NCBI GenBank assembly: GCA_023055355.1
Contig: JALJCS010000051.1
Coordinates: 496,001 to 560,000, forward strand
Source: Agelaius tricolor
Taxonomy: Eukaryota > Chordata > Aves > Passeriformes > Icteridae
Length of the DNA stretch: 64,000 nt
Direction of reading: 5' to 3'
The stretch's first letter is position 1. Each line of letters opens with the position of its first letter. This document shows, piece by piece, positions 21,801 through 32,730 of the stretch. The position numbers and the translations under genes are program-made. Below the pieces are notes generated by a model. It was not told the origin of the DNA, ran no database searches, and was given only the letters and a program-made list of their open reading frames with translations.

Positions 21801-22852
21801 GGTGAGTGAGACTCTGCTGCAGGCCCAGAGATTGCAGCTGGGGACACACATCCAATTGGCAAGGACCCAAACTCTCCACAGTCCCAGCTGAACGCCTGGA
21901 TCTGTACAGGCTTTTTTGTCTGTCCCACTCTTCCTTCTTGATTGGCTGGAATTGTGCAGTTGCACTTTCTTCCTCCTCTAGAAGTGCCACGAGTGGGCCA
22001 AAGCTGGCGAGTGGGCCGTGCTCCTGAGGCAGTGCAGTCTGGAGGTGATGGATGGAGAATTGCCCTTCTGCACTGCCAAACCAGGGCAAAAAGCTGTCAG
22101 TGGGACTTTGTGTCTTTAAGAAATCCCTGACAGTTTCAACGGGAATGTGCAGCTCATTTCCAAGCTGAGAAGGAAGGGCATCTTCTAAAGGATTTGGGGT
22201 TTGACAGAGTTTCCATTCCCAGTCCTGCTTGGAGCTGGAAGGGCACAAAGCAATTTCCTCTTGCTTCGAGCACAATTTAAAATAGCAATGTTGGAAACAA
22301 AGCCCAAAACCTTTTAAAAGGCTGCTGAGGTCAGTAAGATGGATCCATGCCATCAGCACATTTACAATGTAAATAACTGAGTTTTCTTTTTCAAAAGATC
22401 ATTTACCTCTTAATGCAAAGAATGTAACTTTGCATTTATGTTTTGTTTTTTTCACTAACATTATGTTTTTTCTCTAACGCTTGGATTTTATTCTTATCTT
22501 CTACAATTTACCTATTTTTTCCATTTTTCCTTTTTTTTCCTTTAAATAGAAAACATGTCTTATAAAAGGAATGTCCTCTGCTCCTGGTTCCCGTGTGGAG
22601 CAGCTCCCTTCCTGCTGGCTGAGCTGCTCAGGCAGAGCCCGGCAGCTCCTGGCCCTGCAGGGCTGAGGCTTTTCCCCGTTGCTGGGCACAGACTGATGGA
22701 GCAGCACTGCTGAACACGGGCACACAGAGGGCCCAGGAGCAGCTGCCTCTGCCCACCTGAGGCTCCAAGGCCCAAACTCTGAGCAGCCAGGGCTGGAAGA
22801 GACTGGCAGGATCTGATCCCTGACTCTGGGCCAGGGCTGCACAAATGACCCC

Positions 22853-22853
<1 letters not shown>
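21801..22853. other. No supported gene
   Basis: GC-rich first half, T-rich stretch 22380-22550, then GC-rich. No recognisable domain or element. Confidence 0.4.

Positions 22854-22898
<45 letters not shown>
22854..22898 (+). repeat. (CAG)15 microsatellite
   Basis: Fifteen uninterrupted CAG units, opposite in orientation to the (CTG)14 tract 2.3 kb upstream. The flanking open frames on both strands have no recognised domain. Confidence 0.97.
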
Positions 22899-22900
<2 letters not shown>

Positions 22901-23562
22901 CATGGAGCTGACTTTCAGCACAGCCCCTGCCCCTGTTCCCTCCCGTGTGCAGCGGTGTCACAGCAGCCTGAGGCACCTGGGAGCCCCCAGTGCCAGCAGG
23001 GACTTGAGATGGCAGCCCTGGGCTCCTGGAGGCTGTGCAGGGAACGGAGCTGGGCACTCCCTGTCCATGGGGAGCTTCCAGGTGGAAAAGGCTGCTGTGC
23101 CCAGGCAGCTCCAAGGGCACAGAAAGGAGGCTCTGGAGCACTGGATCTGTGCCAGTGCCACAGTCCTGGGCAGCAGCCAGCCAGCCCTGGGGAACAGAGG
23201 GCACAGCACAAGGGACAGAAGCAGGCAAGGGCAGAGACTGGAGAGAGCCAGAGCCAGGAGCAGGAAGAGCTGCTCCATTGCACTCTTGGAGAAAGCTCTG
23301 GGCTGGTTCAAAGTGCTGAAAGGCGTGAAGGGCAGAGAGGAGGCCACAGCAAACAATGCTCCTGTTTGCACAGCCTCCCCTCTCCGTGTCCCAGAAGGAA
23401 TTGCATGGACTGTGTTCTTCTCTCCGAGTTGTCTCGTCCAGCATGAGCAGCTCAGCACCAGGAGCTGAAGGAGCTGAAGCCTCAGGCCACAGGAGCTGGG
23501 CAAGAGGGAACTTTTGGAGCAAAGGAATGCTGCTAAAATAGCCCCAGCTGATTGCAGTGGAT
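22899..23562. other. GC-rich open region, no supported gene
   Basis: The plus strand is open for long stretches, with a basic segment SRKSCSIALLEKALGWFK near 23260-23310. No family recognised and no clear splice frame. Confidence 0.3.
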
Positions 23563-23694
23563 AGAATCATGGAATCACAGAATCCTTTCTGTTGGAAAAG
23601 CCCTCTGAGCTCACCCAGTGCAGCCGCTCACCCAGCAGTGCCAAGCCCAGCACTAAACCACGTCCCTGAAGTGCCAAGGCCTGGACACCAGCCC
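23563..23694 (-). mobile_element. CR1 3'-end fragment, minus strand
   Basis: The sequence 'agaatcatggaatcacagaa' followed by 'gttggaaaagccctctgag' and 'cccagcactaaaccacgtcc' is the reverse complement of the CR1 3' terminus. Its inner end meets the LTR at 23695. Confidence 0.75.
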
Positions 23695-24366
23695 TGAGTG
23701 AGGCCTGAACAGCAGGCCCAGAGCCAAAGGTGGCCTCTGGAGTAACCTTCCAGCCAAAGGTTATCTTTGTATCTGCTCCCTAATGAAATATGCATGGTCA
23801 TTAGCACTGTGATAGATGTAGCCACTCATTAGTGAAACATGTATTGACCTTTCTGTATTTAGAAGCCGGACAAGGCCATGAAATCTCACATCTGGCCTTG
23901 TTTGAGGCTGAATAGTCAATGTCACCTCCCTTGGTTCCTCCTGGGGCCCTGGCCAGGCTTTGGGAGGGACCCAAGAGGAGGATGAAAGCAGATGTTGCCA
24001 CACTAGCAGTGCTGTCAGTTTGTCCATTCAGCACTGTCAGAGCTGGGCCCTCTCCCAGCGGGGTTGGAGCCTCACCTGTGGCTGGAGGCACCTGCAGGAA
24101 TTGCCAGTGCCCAGGAGTGGCTCTGCAGCCCTTGGCTGTGACAGCTTCCCCAGCTGCTGTGTGGATCTGGGAGATGGTAAAGGCTGAGGGTAACTGGGGC
24201 TGGATCTTTCTCAATCACTGCAGGCAATCTTTGGTGGGGATGGTTGGGTGCATTGCTGAGCTGCTCCTGTTGTGATGCTTTGCTGCTTTGAGCTGCAGGA
24301 AATGACACTGATTCCTTCAGTTGGTGTCTGTGTCTTTGGTGCTGACCCTGCCCACTGGCAAAACAA
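23695..24366 (+). mobile_element. ERV 5' LTR (short dUTPase-bearing element)
   Basis: About 670 bp, homologous in the same orientation to 27604-28293. Shared landmarks are 'gaggcctgaacagcaggccc', 'ggccctggccaggctttggg', 'gaaagcagatgttgccacac' and 'cagttggtgtctgtgtcttt'. The two copies are clearly diverged by eye (roughly three quarters to four fifths identical), implying an old insertion. Confidence 0.65.
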
Positions 24367-25208
24367 AACTGGCCCAGTCTGGCCAGATCCCAACAAAATG
24401 TCACTTGTTCAGTGTCAATGTGAGGAATCAGTGCCATCAGAGATTCCCAGATGGGAAGCCCTTCCCTGGAGTTCCCTGGCTCTGGAGTGGGCTGAGGTTG
24501 GAGCCCCGTTGGAGCAGTGGGGCAGTCGGGTAAAAGAGGCTGCACCCCTGGATGGCTTCAAATGCATCCAAAAATTGCACATGGAAAAGGAAAAGACCTT
24601 GTGGGTTTGGGCAGACAAAGATGAGTTTTTTAAGAGTACATTGGAAACAGCACCTTCAGAAGGAACAATTATTGTTGGAATGTTCCCACGTGGAGCAACA
24701 GAAGAAGGTTTTAATCTTGAGCTCAGATGCATTGGTGCAAGGGAAATATCAATATTATAAATAACTATATATGTATTTATAGTACAATAAGACCTTCATA
24801 TATATTTGTTATATATTTTTATATGTATATCTAGGTCTGTCTATCTATATCAAATGTATATCTACATATAAAATTATAATAATGTGAAGTAGTGCTGACA
24901 ATACTAATTTGGTAGCTTTGGCTGCTCAGGGATGTAACACTAAATACCCTACAGAACAGGACTGGCCAGGACCCTAATGTCAGTGGTCAACTTTGTGAGA
25001 TTGTATACAGTGAAAAAAGGAGGAAGGGAGGAAATTGGCTGTTTTTACAGGGTTTGCTGATACTGTGATGCAGAGTGCTTTGTCTGTTCCTGTGAAAAAT
25101 TCAGTGATTAAGCCTGCAGGGTTTTTCATGTGCCAGACTATGCACAAGCTGCAGGATTGGTTGCATGGGTGAGGAGGTTGTTTAAAAAGCAGTTGACAAA
25201 ATGAGGAG
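24367..25208 (+). other. ERV internal region, 5' part, gag/pol not recognisable
   Basis: After the 5' LTR no gag, protease, RT or integrase motif is seen. A short open stretch ([19 protein letters not shown]) is unassigned. An AT-rich, microsatellite-like patch with repeated 'atatat' and 'tatctat' lies at 24761-24860. Confidence 0.4.
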
Positions 25209-25610
25209 ATGGGAACCTTTGCCCATGGAGAACCCATCTCCCAGATGTGCTCCATGCCCTTAACAATGGCCCACTGGGGAAATGGAAACCCCCTGGCTGT
25301 GCACGGCTGCCCCCAATTTGCAAATCCAACCATGGGCAGTGAGACTTGGGCTGCCTGGAAAATTGTTCTGGCTGTGATGGCCCCTGGCAGGGCCAGCCCA
25401 GAGGCTGCAGGGCTGGGCCTTCATGCATTGGAATTAATTAGGAGCAATTCAAAGCAAATGAGATCTATCAATACCGAAACAGGAATTCAGATTCCTCCAG
25501 GACACTTTGGTTTGATAACTGCTCACTCGAGCTTGGCCTTGCAAAGTGGTCATGTCATGAGAGGAGGAATTGTTGCAGATATCAAGGAGAAATTAAAGGA
25601 ATTGTGTTAA
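25209..25610 (+). pseudogene. ERV dUTPase remnant
   Basis: The segment from about 25425 encodes [20 protein letters not shown], then [10 protein letters not shown] and GGIVADI. These correspond to consecutive conserved motifs of trimeric dUTPase, which hydrolyses dUTP so that uracil is not built into viral DNA. Retroviral dUTPases occur in protease or pol of several groups, including ERV-L. The arginine of the usual RSSLAL-type motif is histidine here (AHSSLAL), the downstream Asp/Tyr motif is lost, and a stop follows. Later motifs continue in a shifted frame. Inactive. Confidence 0.6.
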
Positions 25611-25689
25611 ACAACAGTGACCAGGATTGGATTAGTCAAACCCATGACAGGGTAGCACAATTATCAATATTGCAATTTTAAGAAGGATT

Positions 25690-27275
25690 GTGAAAAAAGG
25701 AGATCCACCTGCAATCACCACCATTTGTGGAGATAAAGGGTTTGGATCCAGCAGCCCTAATAATGGAGCCAGAGTGTGGGTCCAGAGGCCAAATGGCCCT
25801 CCCGAGGCAGCTGAAGGAGCAGCTCCTGGGAAAGACAACTCTGAGTCCTGAAACCTGGGCAGGAACAATGGGAATGTGTCCCTGCAGCCAAGTGTTCTGT
25901 GTGAGAACAAGTAGATCTGACAGGATATTATTTTACACATGCTGCCAGACCAAATCTCCCTGTTTGCCCCAAGGGCCCCTTTGGGAAATGCTCTGATCCA
26001 CGGGGCTCCATGGGAAGGCTGCTGTGACACTGAGGGACTTGCACAGGAATTGCATCCAGGAGCCCGGGTGCCCCTCAGGGACTGGGACCCGGCCCCTTCC
26101 AGCCCGAGGGGAAAGGGCCCCCCCAGGCCTTGTTAGCCACAGACAGCATGGTAAAGCTGAACAGCAAAGGGCCTGGGGGCATTATTCTGGAATTACCATG
26201 GAATTGTCCAGCTCCATGGACAACAGAATTGTTGTTCTTCTCCCAAATGAGATTGAGAAAAGGGAATGATTAACCTTGTCACTGAAGTACTGCTGATGTC
26301 TGTAAGTTGTATGTTGACAGTCAGCCAGAATCTTTCTTTATAGAAGCACCTCTAGAGTTTCACTAAGGGATTAGTCATCAAAATTGTTTTGAAAAGTTAA
26401 AGATCAAAGTAGCCAAAGTACTCAATGTCACCAATTGCTGGGTGTGTTCTCAGCTGGAGTTGGGAGGAATGGGGTTCCCTTGGAGGGCCCACCCTGTGGG
26501 GTGGCCAGAACTCTGTCCATGGGCTCTGCCTCGTCACTGTCAGTGCAGGGACAGTTACAGAAAACTGTGCTGTGGAGCACAGGAATGCAATGATCAGTTG
26601 GACAGGATTCCCTTAGATTTGCCTTCAGGAGAAACCAAAGCCTGTTCTAGTTCCAGAGGCCACAGTGTGAGAGGATTTCTGTGCTTCACCATCACTGCCA
26701 ATGTCAGTAGAACTTGGGGTGCTGGAGCTGGTCAGTGTCAGTGCCACACCACTCTTGGCTGCAGGGCCACCATTTTGGGTCCTTCAGCAACAGCCACAAG
26801 GAAAGTTGGGGCCCAGAGAACATTTTCCCCTCAGGGAGTGCCTTGGGTTTCAGAAAGCCAAAGATTCTGGTTCACCCTGTGCTCCATGTGCGCTGCCTGG
26901 TCCTGTGGAGTTTACAGTAATGAGATAAATTGATTATTAGAAGAAATAGCCAATGATCCTGTTATAATATCCAATAGCACATCCCAGGAGTTCCACTGGG
27001 ATGGAATGGGGACTCCACAGAACCACATGGCCTTGGATTGTCTGCTTGCTGGCCAGGGAGGAACCTGGGCTGTTCCAGGACAGGAATGTTGCAGGAATGT
27101 CTACCAGTGCTGGGTTTGAAGTCCAACAGTCAGGAATCACCTTGACAGAAAAAGCAGTACAAGAGTGGCAGCAAGAAGAAAATTCTTCTTGGTGGGATTG
27201 GCTTCATGGCTGCCAAATTGGAGCTGCTGTGAAATGCATTTTGGCAGTGTCTGTCATCATTGCAGTGTGAGCACT
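25690..27275 (+). pseudogene. ERV env remnant, multiply frameshifted
   Basis: Surface-subunit-like sequence starts near 25727 (VWVQRPNGPPEAAEG in one frame) and continues in broken frames. At 27036-27100 the plus strand, in the frame of position 27036, reads LLAGQGGTWAVPGQECC. This corresponds to the immunosuppressive-domain/CX6CC region of gamma-type Env, with the first cysteine replaced by tryptophan. A membrane-proximal and anchor segment follows in another frame (SSWWDWLHGCQIGAAVK, then hydrophobic residues to a stop at 27268-27270). The many shifts and the missing cysteine make it non-functional. Confidence 0.55.
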
Positions 27276-27603
27276 TGGTGTGTTATGATTCCATGTTAGA
27301 GTTGCTGTGACACTTTGTGCTGGAAATGGAGTACTGAGACTTGTCTAAAATGAGACACAGTCTCAAGAAAAAAGGGACTTTGATAAAGAACAGAGAATAG
27401 CAACTTATTAGGGCTATTTTAAAATGAATGCAAATTATAGCTCTAAGTAATGAACTTGAGCAGTACTTAATTGAAGAACAAGAGGTGATGCCTTTATGCC
27501 TAATACCTAAATCTAAACTATGTTATTGAAAGAATTGTTATGAAGGTTGCCATTCATCTATAGGTCCAAGCACTAATTGAAGCACTGAGCCCTCACCAGG
27601 CCC
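27276..27603. other. ERV 3' internal sequence before LTR
   Basis: AT-rich, without recognisable coding motifs; lies between the env remnant and the 3' LTR. Confidence 0.4.
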
Positions 27604-28293
27604 TGACTGAGGCCTGAACAACAGGCCCTGAGGCAAAGCTGAGCTCCAGATGAACCTTCCAACCAAATGAAATTTTTGTATCCACTCATTAATGAACCAT
27701 TATTAGCAATATAATCTTGGTACATGTTCATTGGTGAAATATGGATTCACTTTTCTGTATTTGGAAACCAGAAAAGGCCCCATCTGGCCTTGTTTGGGGC
27801 CGAAGGATCAAAGTCAACTCCCTTGGTTCCTCCTTGAGCCCTGGCCAGGCTTTGGGAGAAAGCACTGAGGAGAATGAAACCAGATGTTGCCACACCAGCA
27901 GTGATGTCAGCTTGTTTGTTTAACAGTGGAAAAGCTGTGTCCTCTCCCAGCGGGCTTGGAGCCTCCTTACCTGCAAAGGTGGAGGCACCTGCAGGAATTC
28001 CCAGGGTCTGGGAGTGGCTCTGCAGTCCTTGGCTTCCCCAGCTGATGTGTGGGTCTGGGTGATGGTAAAGTCTGAGGGGAACTGCTGATGGATCTTTCTT
28101 TAATCACTGCAGGCAATCTTTGGTAGTAATGACTGGATGGATTGCTGAGCTTCTTTTGTAATTCTTTGCTAATGATGATGTGCTTTGCTGAGCTTATCCT
28201 TTTGTAATTCTTTGCAGCTGTGCATGATATAAATGACACAATTCCTTCAGTTGATGTCTGTGTCTTTGGTAGTGACCCTGCCCACTGGTGAAA
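27604..28293 (+). mobile_element. ERV 3' LTR (short dUTPase-bearing element)
   Basis: Partner of 23695-24366. Landmarks are 'gaggcctgaacaacaggccc', 'agccctggccaggctttggg' and 'cagttgatgtctgtgtcttt'. It has a small internal duplication near 28130-28220, where 'gctgagctt' with 'tttgtaattctttgc' occurs twice, absent from the 5' LTR. Confidence 0.65.
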
Positions 28294-28630
28294 CAGGGCC
28301 CCCTCTTGCCTAAGTGTTACCTGGGAAGGCAGAAACCCTCCCTCCAAAATTGCCCCCTTCCTCCTTGTTCCCCCCCTTCATACCCTGAGCATGATGTGCT
28401 CTGGTCTGGGCTGTGCCTGGGGTCAGTTGGGGTCACCTGTCCTGGCTGTGTCCCCTGCCAAGCTCCCCCGCAGCCCCAGCCCCTCCCCAGCGTGGCTGGA
28501 CGAGGGGCAGGACAGGCCTTGGCTGTGCTGCAGCTCAGCAAGAACAAAACCATCTCTGCGTGCTCAGCGCTGTGCTCAGCACCCGGCCCAGCAGTGTCTC
28601 AGTGCCAGGGGCTGTGCCCCCAGTGCCTGC
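28294..28630. other. GC-rich sequence, no supported gene
   Basis: Start of a 318-codon open frame that runs through the following X-box-like cluster. No domain is recognised and it is judged non-coding. Confidence 0.4.
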
Positions 28631-28637
28631 CAGGGCT

Positions 28638-29195
28638 TTCCATGGCAACTGCCAGGCCAGGTGACCCAGGTGTCCCCCCCAGTGCCGGTTGCCATGGAAA
28701 CAGTGCCCAGCGCTGCCCCTTTCTGTCTGGCTGACCTGGCCTTTGGCCCTGGCAGTGCCCTTGGCTGCTGGTTCCTGGTGCCCGAGCGGCCAGCGCGGCA
28801 CAGGGCAGGTGGCCATGGCACAGCCCCCAGCAAGGGATCCCCTCTGGCCCTGGGCACTGACACCAGCCCTGAGCAAGGTCCGGCTCCGGGCATTGGTTGC
28901 CTTGGCACCAATCTAAGGAACGGGTCCCTGTGGCCATTGCCATGGCACCTGGTGGCACCAACGAGTGCCACTGCAATTGTACCTGGAACTGCCCCGGCAC
29001 CGCTTTGTCCTCAGGGTTGCCATGGCAGCCCAGGGCAGCAACAGCTCTGCAGGCAAGGGGCCATGGAACCTGGCTGCAGAAATGGCTCCTTGGGCTGGTT
29101 TCCAAGGAAACCTGAACTGATGGGGGTTGCCATGGCACCCAAAGCCAGCAGTGGGGTCCCTGCAGTGTCCATGGCAACAGTCCCTTGCCATGGCT
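28638..29195. promoter_or_regulatory. Cluster of about eleven X-box-like (RFX) palindromes
   Basis: The 14-mer GTTGCCATGGCAAC and close variants recur at about 28638, 28687, 28809, 28895, 28931, 29015, 29058, 29098, 29125, 29168 and 29185. Examples are ggttgccatggaaaca (28687), ggttgccatggcagcc (29015) and ggtttccaaggaaacc (29098). GTTnCC-n2-GGnAAC is the X-box recognised by RFX transcription factors. Spacing is irregular (about 17-120 bp) and the intervening sequence differs between units. Binding is inference. Confidence 0.5.
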
Positions 29196-29409
29196 CAGTG
29201 CAGGCTGGGATGATGATCCACCCTCACAGCTGGCCCAGGCCAGGTCTGGAGTGGTCTCGGTGGCACCTTGGGCTTGGCACACACTTGAGGAGGGTGTCTG
29301 TTTGCAATGGGGAAACTCAAAGAGTTTTAGATTGCTTGAAAAACTAAAAGAAGCAAAGCCGCTCTTTGGCTTTGTGCAGCCAGTTCTCTGAGCACAGCAG
29401 GTCCCAGGT

Positions 29410-29645
29410 GAGTGAAGAGAGACAGGATGGGGTTGGGGAATGTGGAGCAAGGTTGTCCACACTGGGTCAGACTTAAAGGCACAGCTTCTCTGATCAGGCT
29501 AGACTTCCTTAGGAGAGTCCCTGCATCAATATCAGTCACAGAATGCTGCAATCACCTCTTGTGTAATAGGACAGCAATAAAAGGCACCCTTTCAAATAGA
29601 AATATGTATTTCCTAGAAGCTCGTTGAAATATTTCTCCATAGCTG
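29410..29645 (+). mobile_element. ERV LTR fragment, plus strand
   Basis: It matches the reverse complement of 1380-1610, including 'ggggttggggaatgtgga', 'ccttaggagagtccctgcat' and 'agaagctcgttgaaatattt'. The part carrying TATA and AATAAA is absent, so only the LTR end is kept. Confidence 0.7.
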
Positions 29646-29739
29646 TAGCAAGAAACCTACCTAGTGAACTGCCCTAGAGCAGAGGGAAATCCTGGTTCCA
29701 GCAGAACCCAAACTGTCAGCATGGACTCCTTGCTTCCAT

Positions 29740-29876
29740 TCAGCCCCACAGTGTCACCCTGGCCCCTTGGCTCTGTGCTGCCATGTCGTACACAGTGTCA
29801 CCATGGTCCTCTTAGTGCCACCAGGCCCCACAGTGTCACAATGGCCCCTTGCTTCCCCAGGGCCCTGCAGTGTCAC
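29740..29876 (-). repeat. Short run of the 'CCATTGTGACACTG' minisatellite
   Basis: Several copies of 'cccacagtgtcacaatggcc' and variants, the same unit and orientation as 37310-37930, placed just outside the left palindrome arm. Confidence 0.7.
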
Positions 29877-30427
29877 AATCATCAGAGAATCAACCAGGCT
29901 GCAAAAGACCTTGGAGAGCATCAAGTCCAACCTGGCACCCAACACCACCTTATCACCCAGACCATGGCACTCAGTCTTTCCTTAAAAACCTCCAGGGACT
30001 GTGACTCACCCACCTCTCTGGGCAGCCCATTCCAATGCCCAATCACCCTTTGTGTGAAAAATATTTCCTAATTTCCGGCCTAAATGTCCCCTGGTGCAGC
30101 TCAAGGCTGTGTCCTCTTGTCCTGTCCCTGTTCCTGGGAAAAGAGCCCGACCCCCACCTGGCTGCACCCTCCTGTCAGGGAGTTGTAGAGAGTGATGAGG
30201 TCTCCCCTGAGCCTCCTCTTCTCCAGGATAAACAACCCCAGCTCCCTCAGACACTGCTCCTCACAGGACTTGTGTTCCAGACCCCTCCCCAGCCTTGTTG
30301 CCCTTCTCTGGACACGCTCCAGCCCCTCCATATCCTTCCTAAATTGGGGGGCCCAGAACTGGACACAGCACTCGAGGTGCTGCTCAACCAGCGACCAGCA
30401 CAGGGGAAGAATCACTGCCCTGGTCCT
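29877..30427 (-). mobile_element. CR1 LINE 3' fragment at the left palindrome edge
   Basis: The minus strand encodes the CR1 ORF2 C-terminus ([20 protein letters not shown] and [17 protein letters not shown]) and ends in the CR1 3' terminus at 29877. The counterpart at 53478-53778 in the right arm has lost about 240 bp of the middle. Confidence 0.9.
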
Positions 30428-30428
30428 C

Positions 30429-30787
30429 TGTGGTGGTGTTTGCAGGGGTCCCAGGACGAGGCAAGAGATGAGAATCTTGACTCCATGTTTCATAAGGCTG
30501 ATTTATTATTTTATGATATATATTATATTAAAAGAAAATGATATATTAAAACCATACTAAAAGAATAGAAGAAAGGATTTCATCCAAAGGCTAGGAAGTA
30601 AAGGAATGGAATGATGATAAAATCTTGTGACTGACCAGAGTCCAAAATGGGCTGGATGTGTGATTGGTCATCAAGTAGGAACAATTTCACCTGGGGCGTA
30701 AACAATTCTCTAAATCGCATTCCAAAGTAGCAAAACATGGAAAAGCTGAAGCTTCCCAGCTTCTCAGGAGAAAAGATCCTAGTGGGA
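30429..30787 (+). mobile_element. Solo LTR inside the left arm
   Basis: It starts TGTGGTGGTG and contains 'cttgactccatgtttcataa' and 'ttctcaggagaaaagatcct', typical of an abundant passerine ERV LTR. It is flanked by TGGTCCT at 30421-30427 and 30788-30794. The right arm has a single TGGTCCT (minus strand, 53484-53478) with no insertion, which defines the empty site. Confidence 0.85.
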
Positions 30788-30794
30788 TGGTCCT

Positions 30795-31250
30795 GCTGGC
30801 CACACCATTCCTGATCCATAGGAGTGCCAGGGGTTGGATGAGGGAAATGGTGGGGAGAGGGTGGGGACAAAGTGTGATTGATTGTCAGCCGTGAAGGGTC
30901 CTGATCTTATCTATTCAGACTGCATTAGATGTTGCTGGGGGTCAATATCAATTGAAAATTGCTGATACCAAACTATAAACACAGAAAAAAACCAGGACAA
31001 AACAGTTCTCTCTGCTTTTTTTTTCAATATAGCAGATTCACTTTGAATACACTTCTGAAATGTGTATAATTAACCACAGAAGAATTGAAAACTAAAATTA
31101 TTCAATGGGGCTTTTCTTGTTTGGGTCTTTAGAACAAATCTTTCTGAGCCTTTTTCAGAGAACGCCTGAACTGAAGAGCTCAAGAAAGAAGAGGCCTCTG
31201 GAGTAGTGAAATTCATCAGCAACCTCCAAGTGGCTGAGGATCCATCCCCA
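30795..31250. other. Arm sequence, no gene
   Basis: It contains 'ttgattgtcagccgtgaag', which recurs at 33895 within the same arm and in both right-arm equivalents. It is therefore part of a unit duplicated within each arm. Confidence 0.5.
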
Positions 31251-32730
31251 TGGGAGCAGCAATGAACAGAAATGGGCACAGCTTTGTGGCTGCTGTCCCA
31301 GCTTTGGCATGGGCCCTGGGCCTGGAGCAGGAGCAGCTCTTGAGGGCCCCAAGGCCGGGGCTCTTGTGCTGCCCTGGGCAGATGGGATGGCAGCAGGGGC
31401 TGCAGAGCTCTCAGCACCTCAGCCCAAGGGGAGCAGGACAGCCAGAGAGCCTCCTTTGGCCTTGGCCCAGCACCTTCCCCCATGGCTGGGGCTGAGTCCT
31501 GTGGCAGCTGCAGCTGCTGCTGTGCCCTTGGCAGGGGCTGAGGCCATGGGGCCAGTGCCCAGAGCAGCCTGGCCTGAGCAGAGCTGTGGGGCCAGAGCCG
31601 GCTGGGCTGGGCTGGGCTCAGAGAGGCCCTTGGTGCTGCCCAGAGCTCAGGGCAGCTGGCAGAGCTTGCAGGGAGCTGGGCTGGGCTCCGAGAGCCTGGC
31701 CCAGAAACCATCAGTGTCCATCTCAGCCTGGCTCAGCGTGCAGGGGCAGGACTCAGGCCAGGCCTTGTGGGGCAGGGCCAGCGCCTGTGCAAGGCATTGC
31801 AAACAGGCAAGTGGCCCAGAGAGGAGGCTGCTCTGTGCCCTTGGTGGCAGGGACAGAGCAGGGAGGGGGCCCAGGACATTTGTCAGCGCCAGCCTCTGTG
31901 CCCATGTGTTGGCAGCCCTGGCTGCTGAGCCCAGCTTTGGCCTGGGCTGAGTTTGGCTGTGGCCCAGCTCCATCCTCCTGCAGGGCTCAGGGCCTGTTCC
32001 CAGCCATGGCCAGCCCTGGCTGCCTCTCTGCTGGCCCAGAGGCCGGCAGAGCCCGGGGCAGGGCTGTCTGTGCAGCCCCACAGGTGCCAGGGGCTCTGCA
32101 GGAGCTGGCAGAGGCTGCCCAGCAGGGAGGCCATGGGGCACAGAGCCCCAAGGCTGCTGTGGGCACCACGGCACAGGGGCCGTTCCCAGCCGCAATGCTC
32201 CTGGCCTGGGCTGGGCCTGCACAGGGGCTGGGCCACCATGGCTGGGCCAGCACAGGGCCACAAAGGGGCCACGCAGCCGCTGCCGGGGCTGACAGCAAGG
32301 CCAGGCACACACAAGCAATTGCTGAGCATGGCCTGCGCTGGCCGGGCCTGACTGTGCCAAAGGCAGAGCTCAGCTGCCCTTGGCGGCTGCAGCAACACTC
32401 CAGAGCCCAAAGAACCTCCATGGCTGGGCTGGAGACCAAGGCTGCAGCAGGGAAATGCAGGGCTGCTGCGGGATGGGGAGGCCATTGAATTCCAGCACAC
32501 ACCTCAGCTCTCTGATGATCCCAGCACCATGCTGGGCCCTGTTTCACACTGGAGCAGAGCAGATGTTGATGGGACAGGAGCCTTGCGAGGCTGGCAGGGA
32601 CCTGCAGCTTGCAACGTGCTCTGCTCTCCCTCAGGTGCTCTTGGAGAGATCCAATCCCAGCTGGGCACCTCAGGGCACAAGTGGCACTGCCTATTCATGG
32701 GCACACAGTTGATGTCTGCCTGGAAAGGGG
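31250..32730. repeat. GC-rich arm block, nearly identical in both arms
   Basis: Mirrored at 51550-53020. Open frames exist on both strands, but none has a recognisable domain or consistent splice structure. A 132-codon stretch compared between arms differs at only three residues. Non-coding repeat, a decayed gene or an unknown short gene are all possible. Confidence 0.6.

Noticed and set aside
21106..22359. 417-codon open frame on the minus strand
   Set aside because: GC-rich low-complexity peptide with no recognised domain. Splice-like signals in the area favour the plus strand, and several frames are open at once.
22560..23570. 336-codon minus-strand frame with a poly-leucine tract
   Set aside because: The leucines are the reverse complement of (CAG)15; no domain recognised and the plus strand is equally open.
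28391..29347. 318-codon plus-strand frame
   Set aside because: It runs through the X-box-like cluster. Peptide repeats reflect the DNA motif (GCHG, PWH), not a protein family.
31586..32488. 300-codon frame in the GC-rich arm block as a gene
   Set aside because: The mirror copy breaks the same frame by a small deletion near 52650, and frames on the other strand are equally long. No domain is seen.
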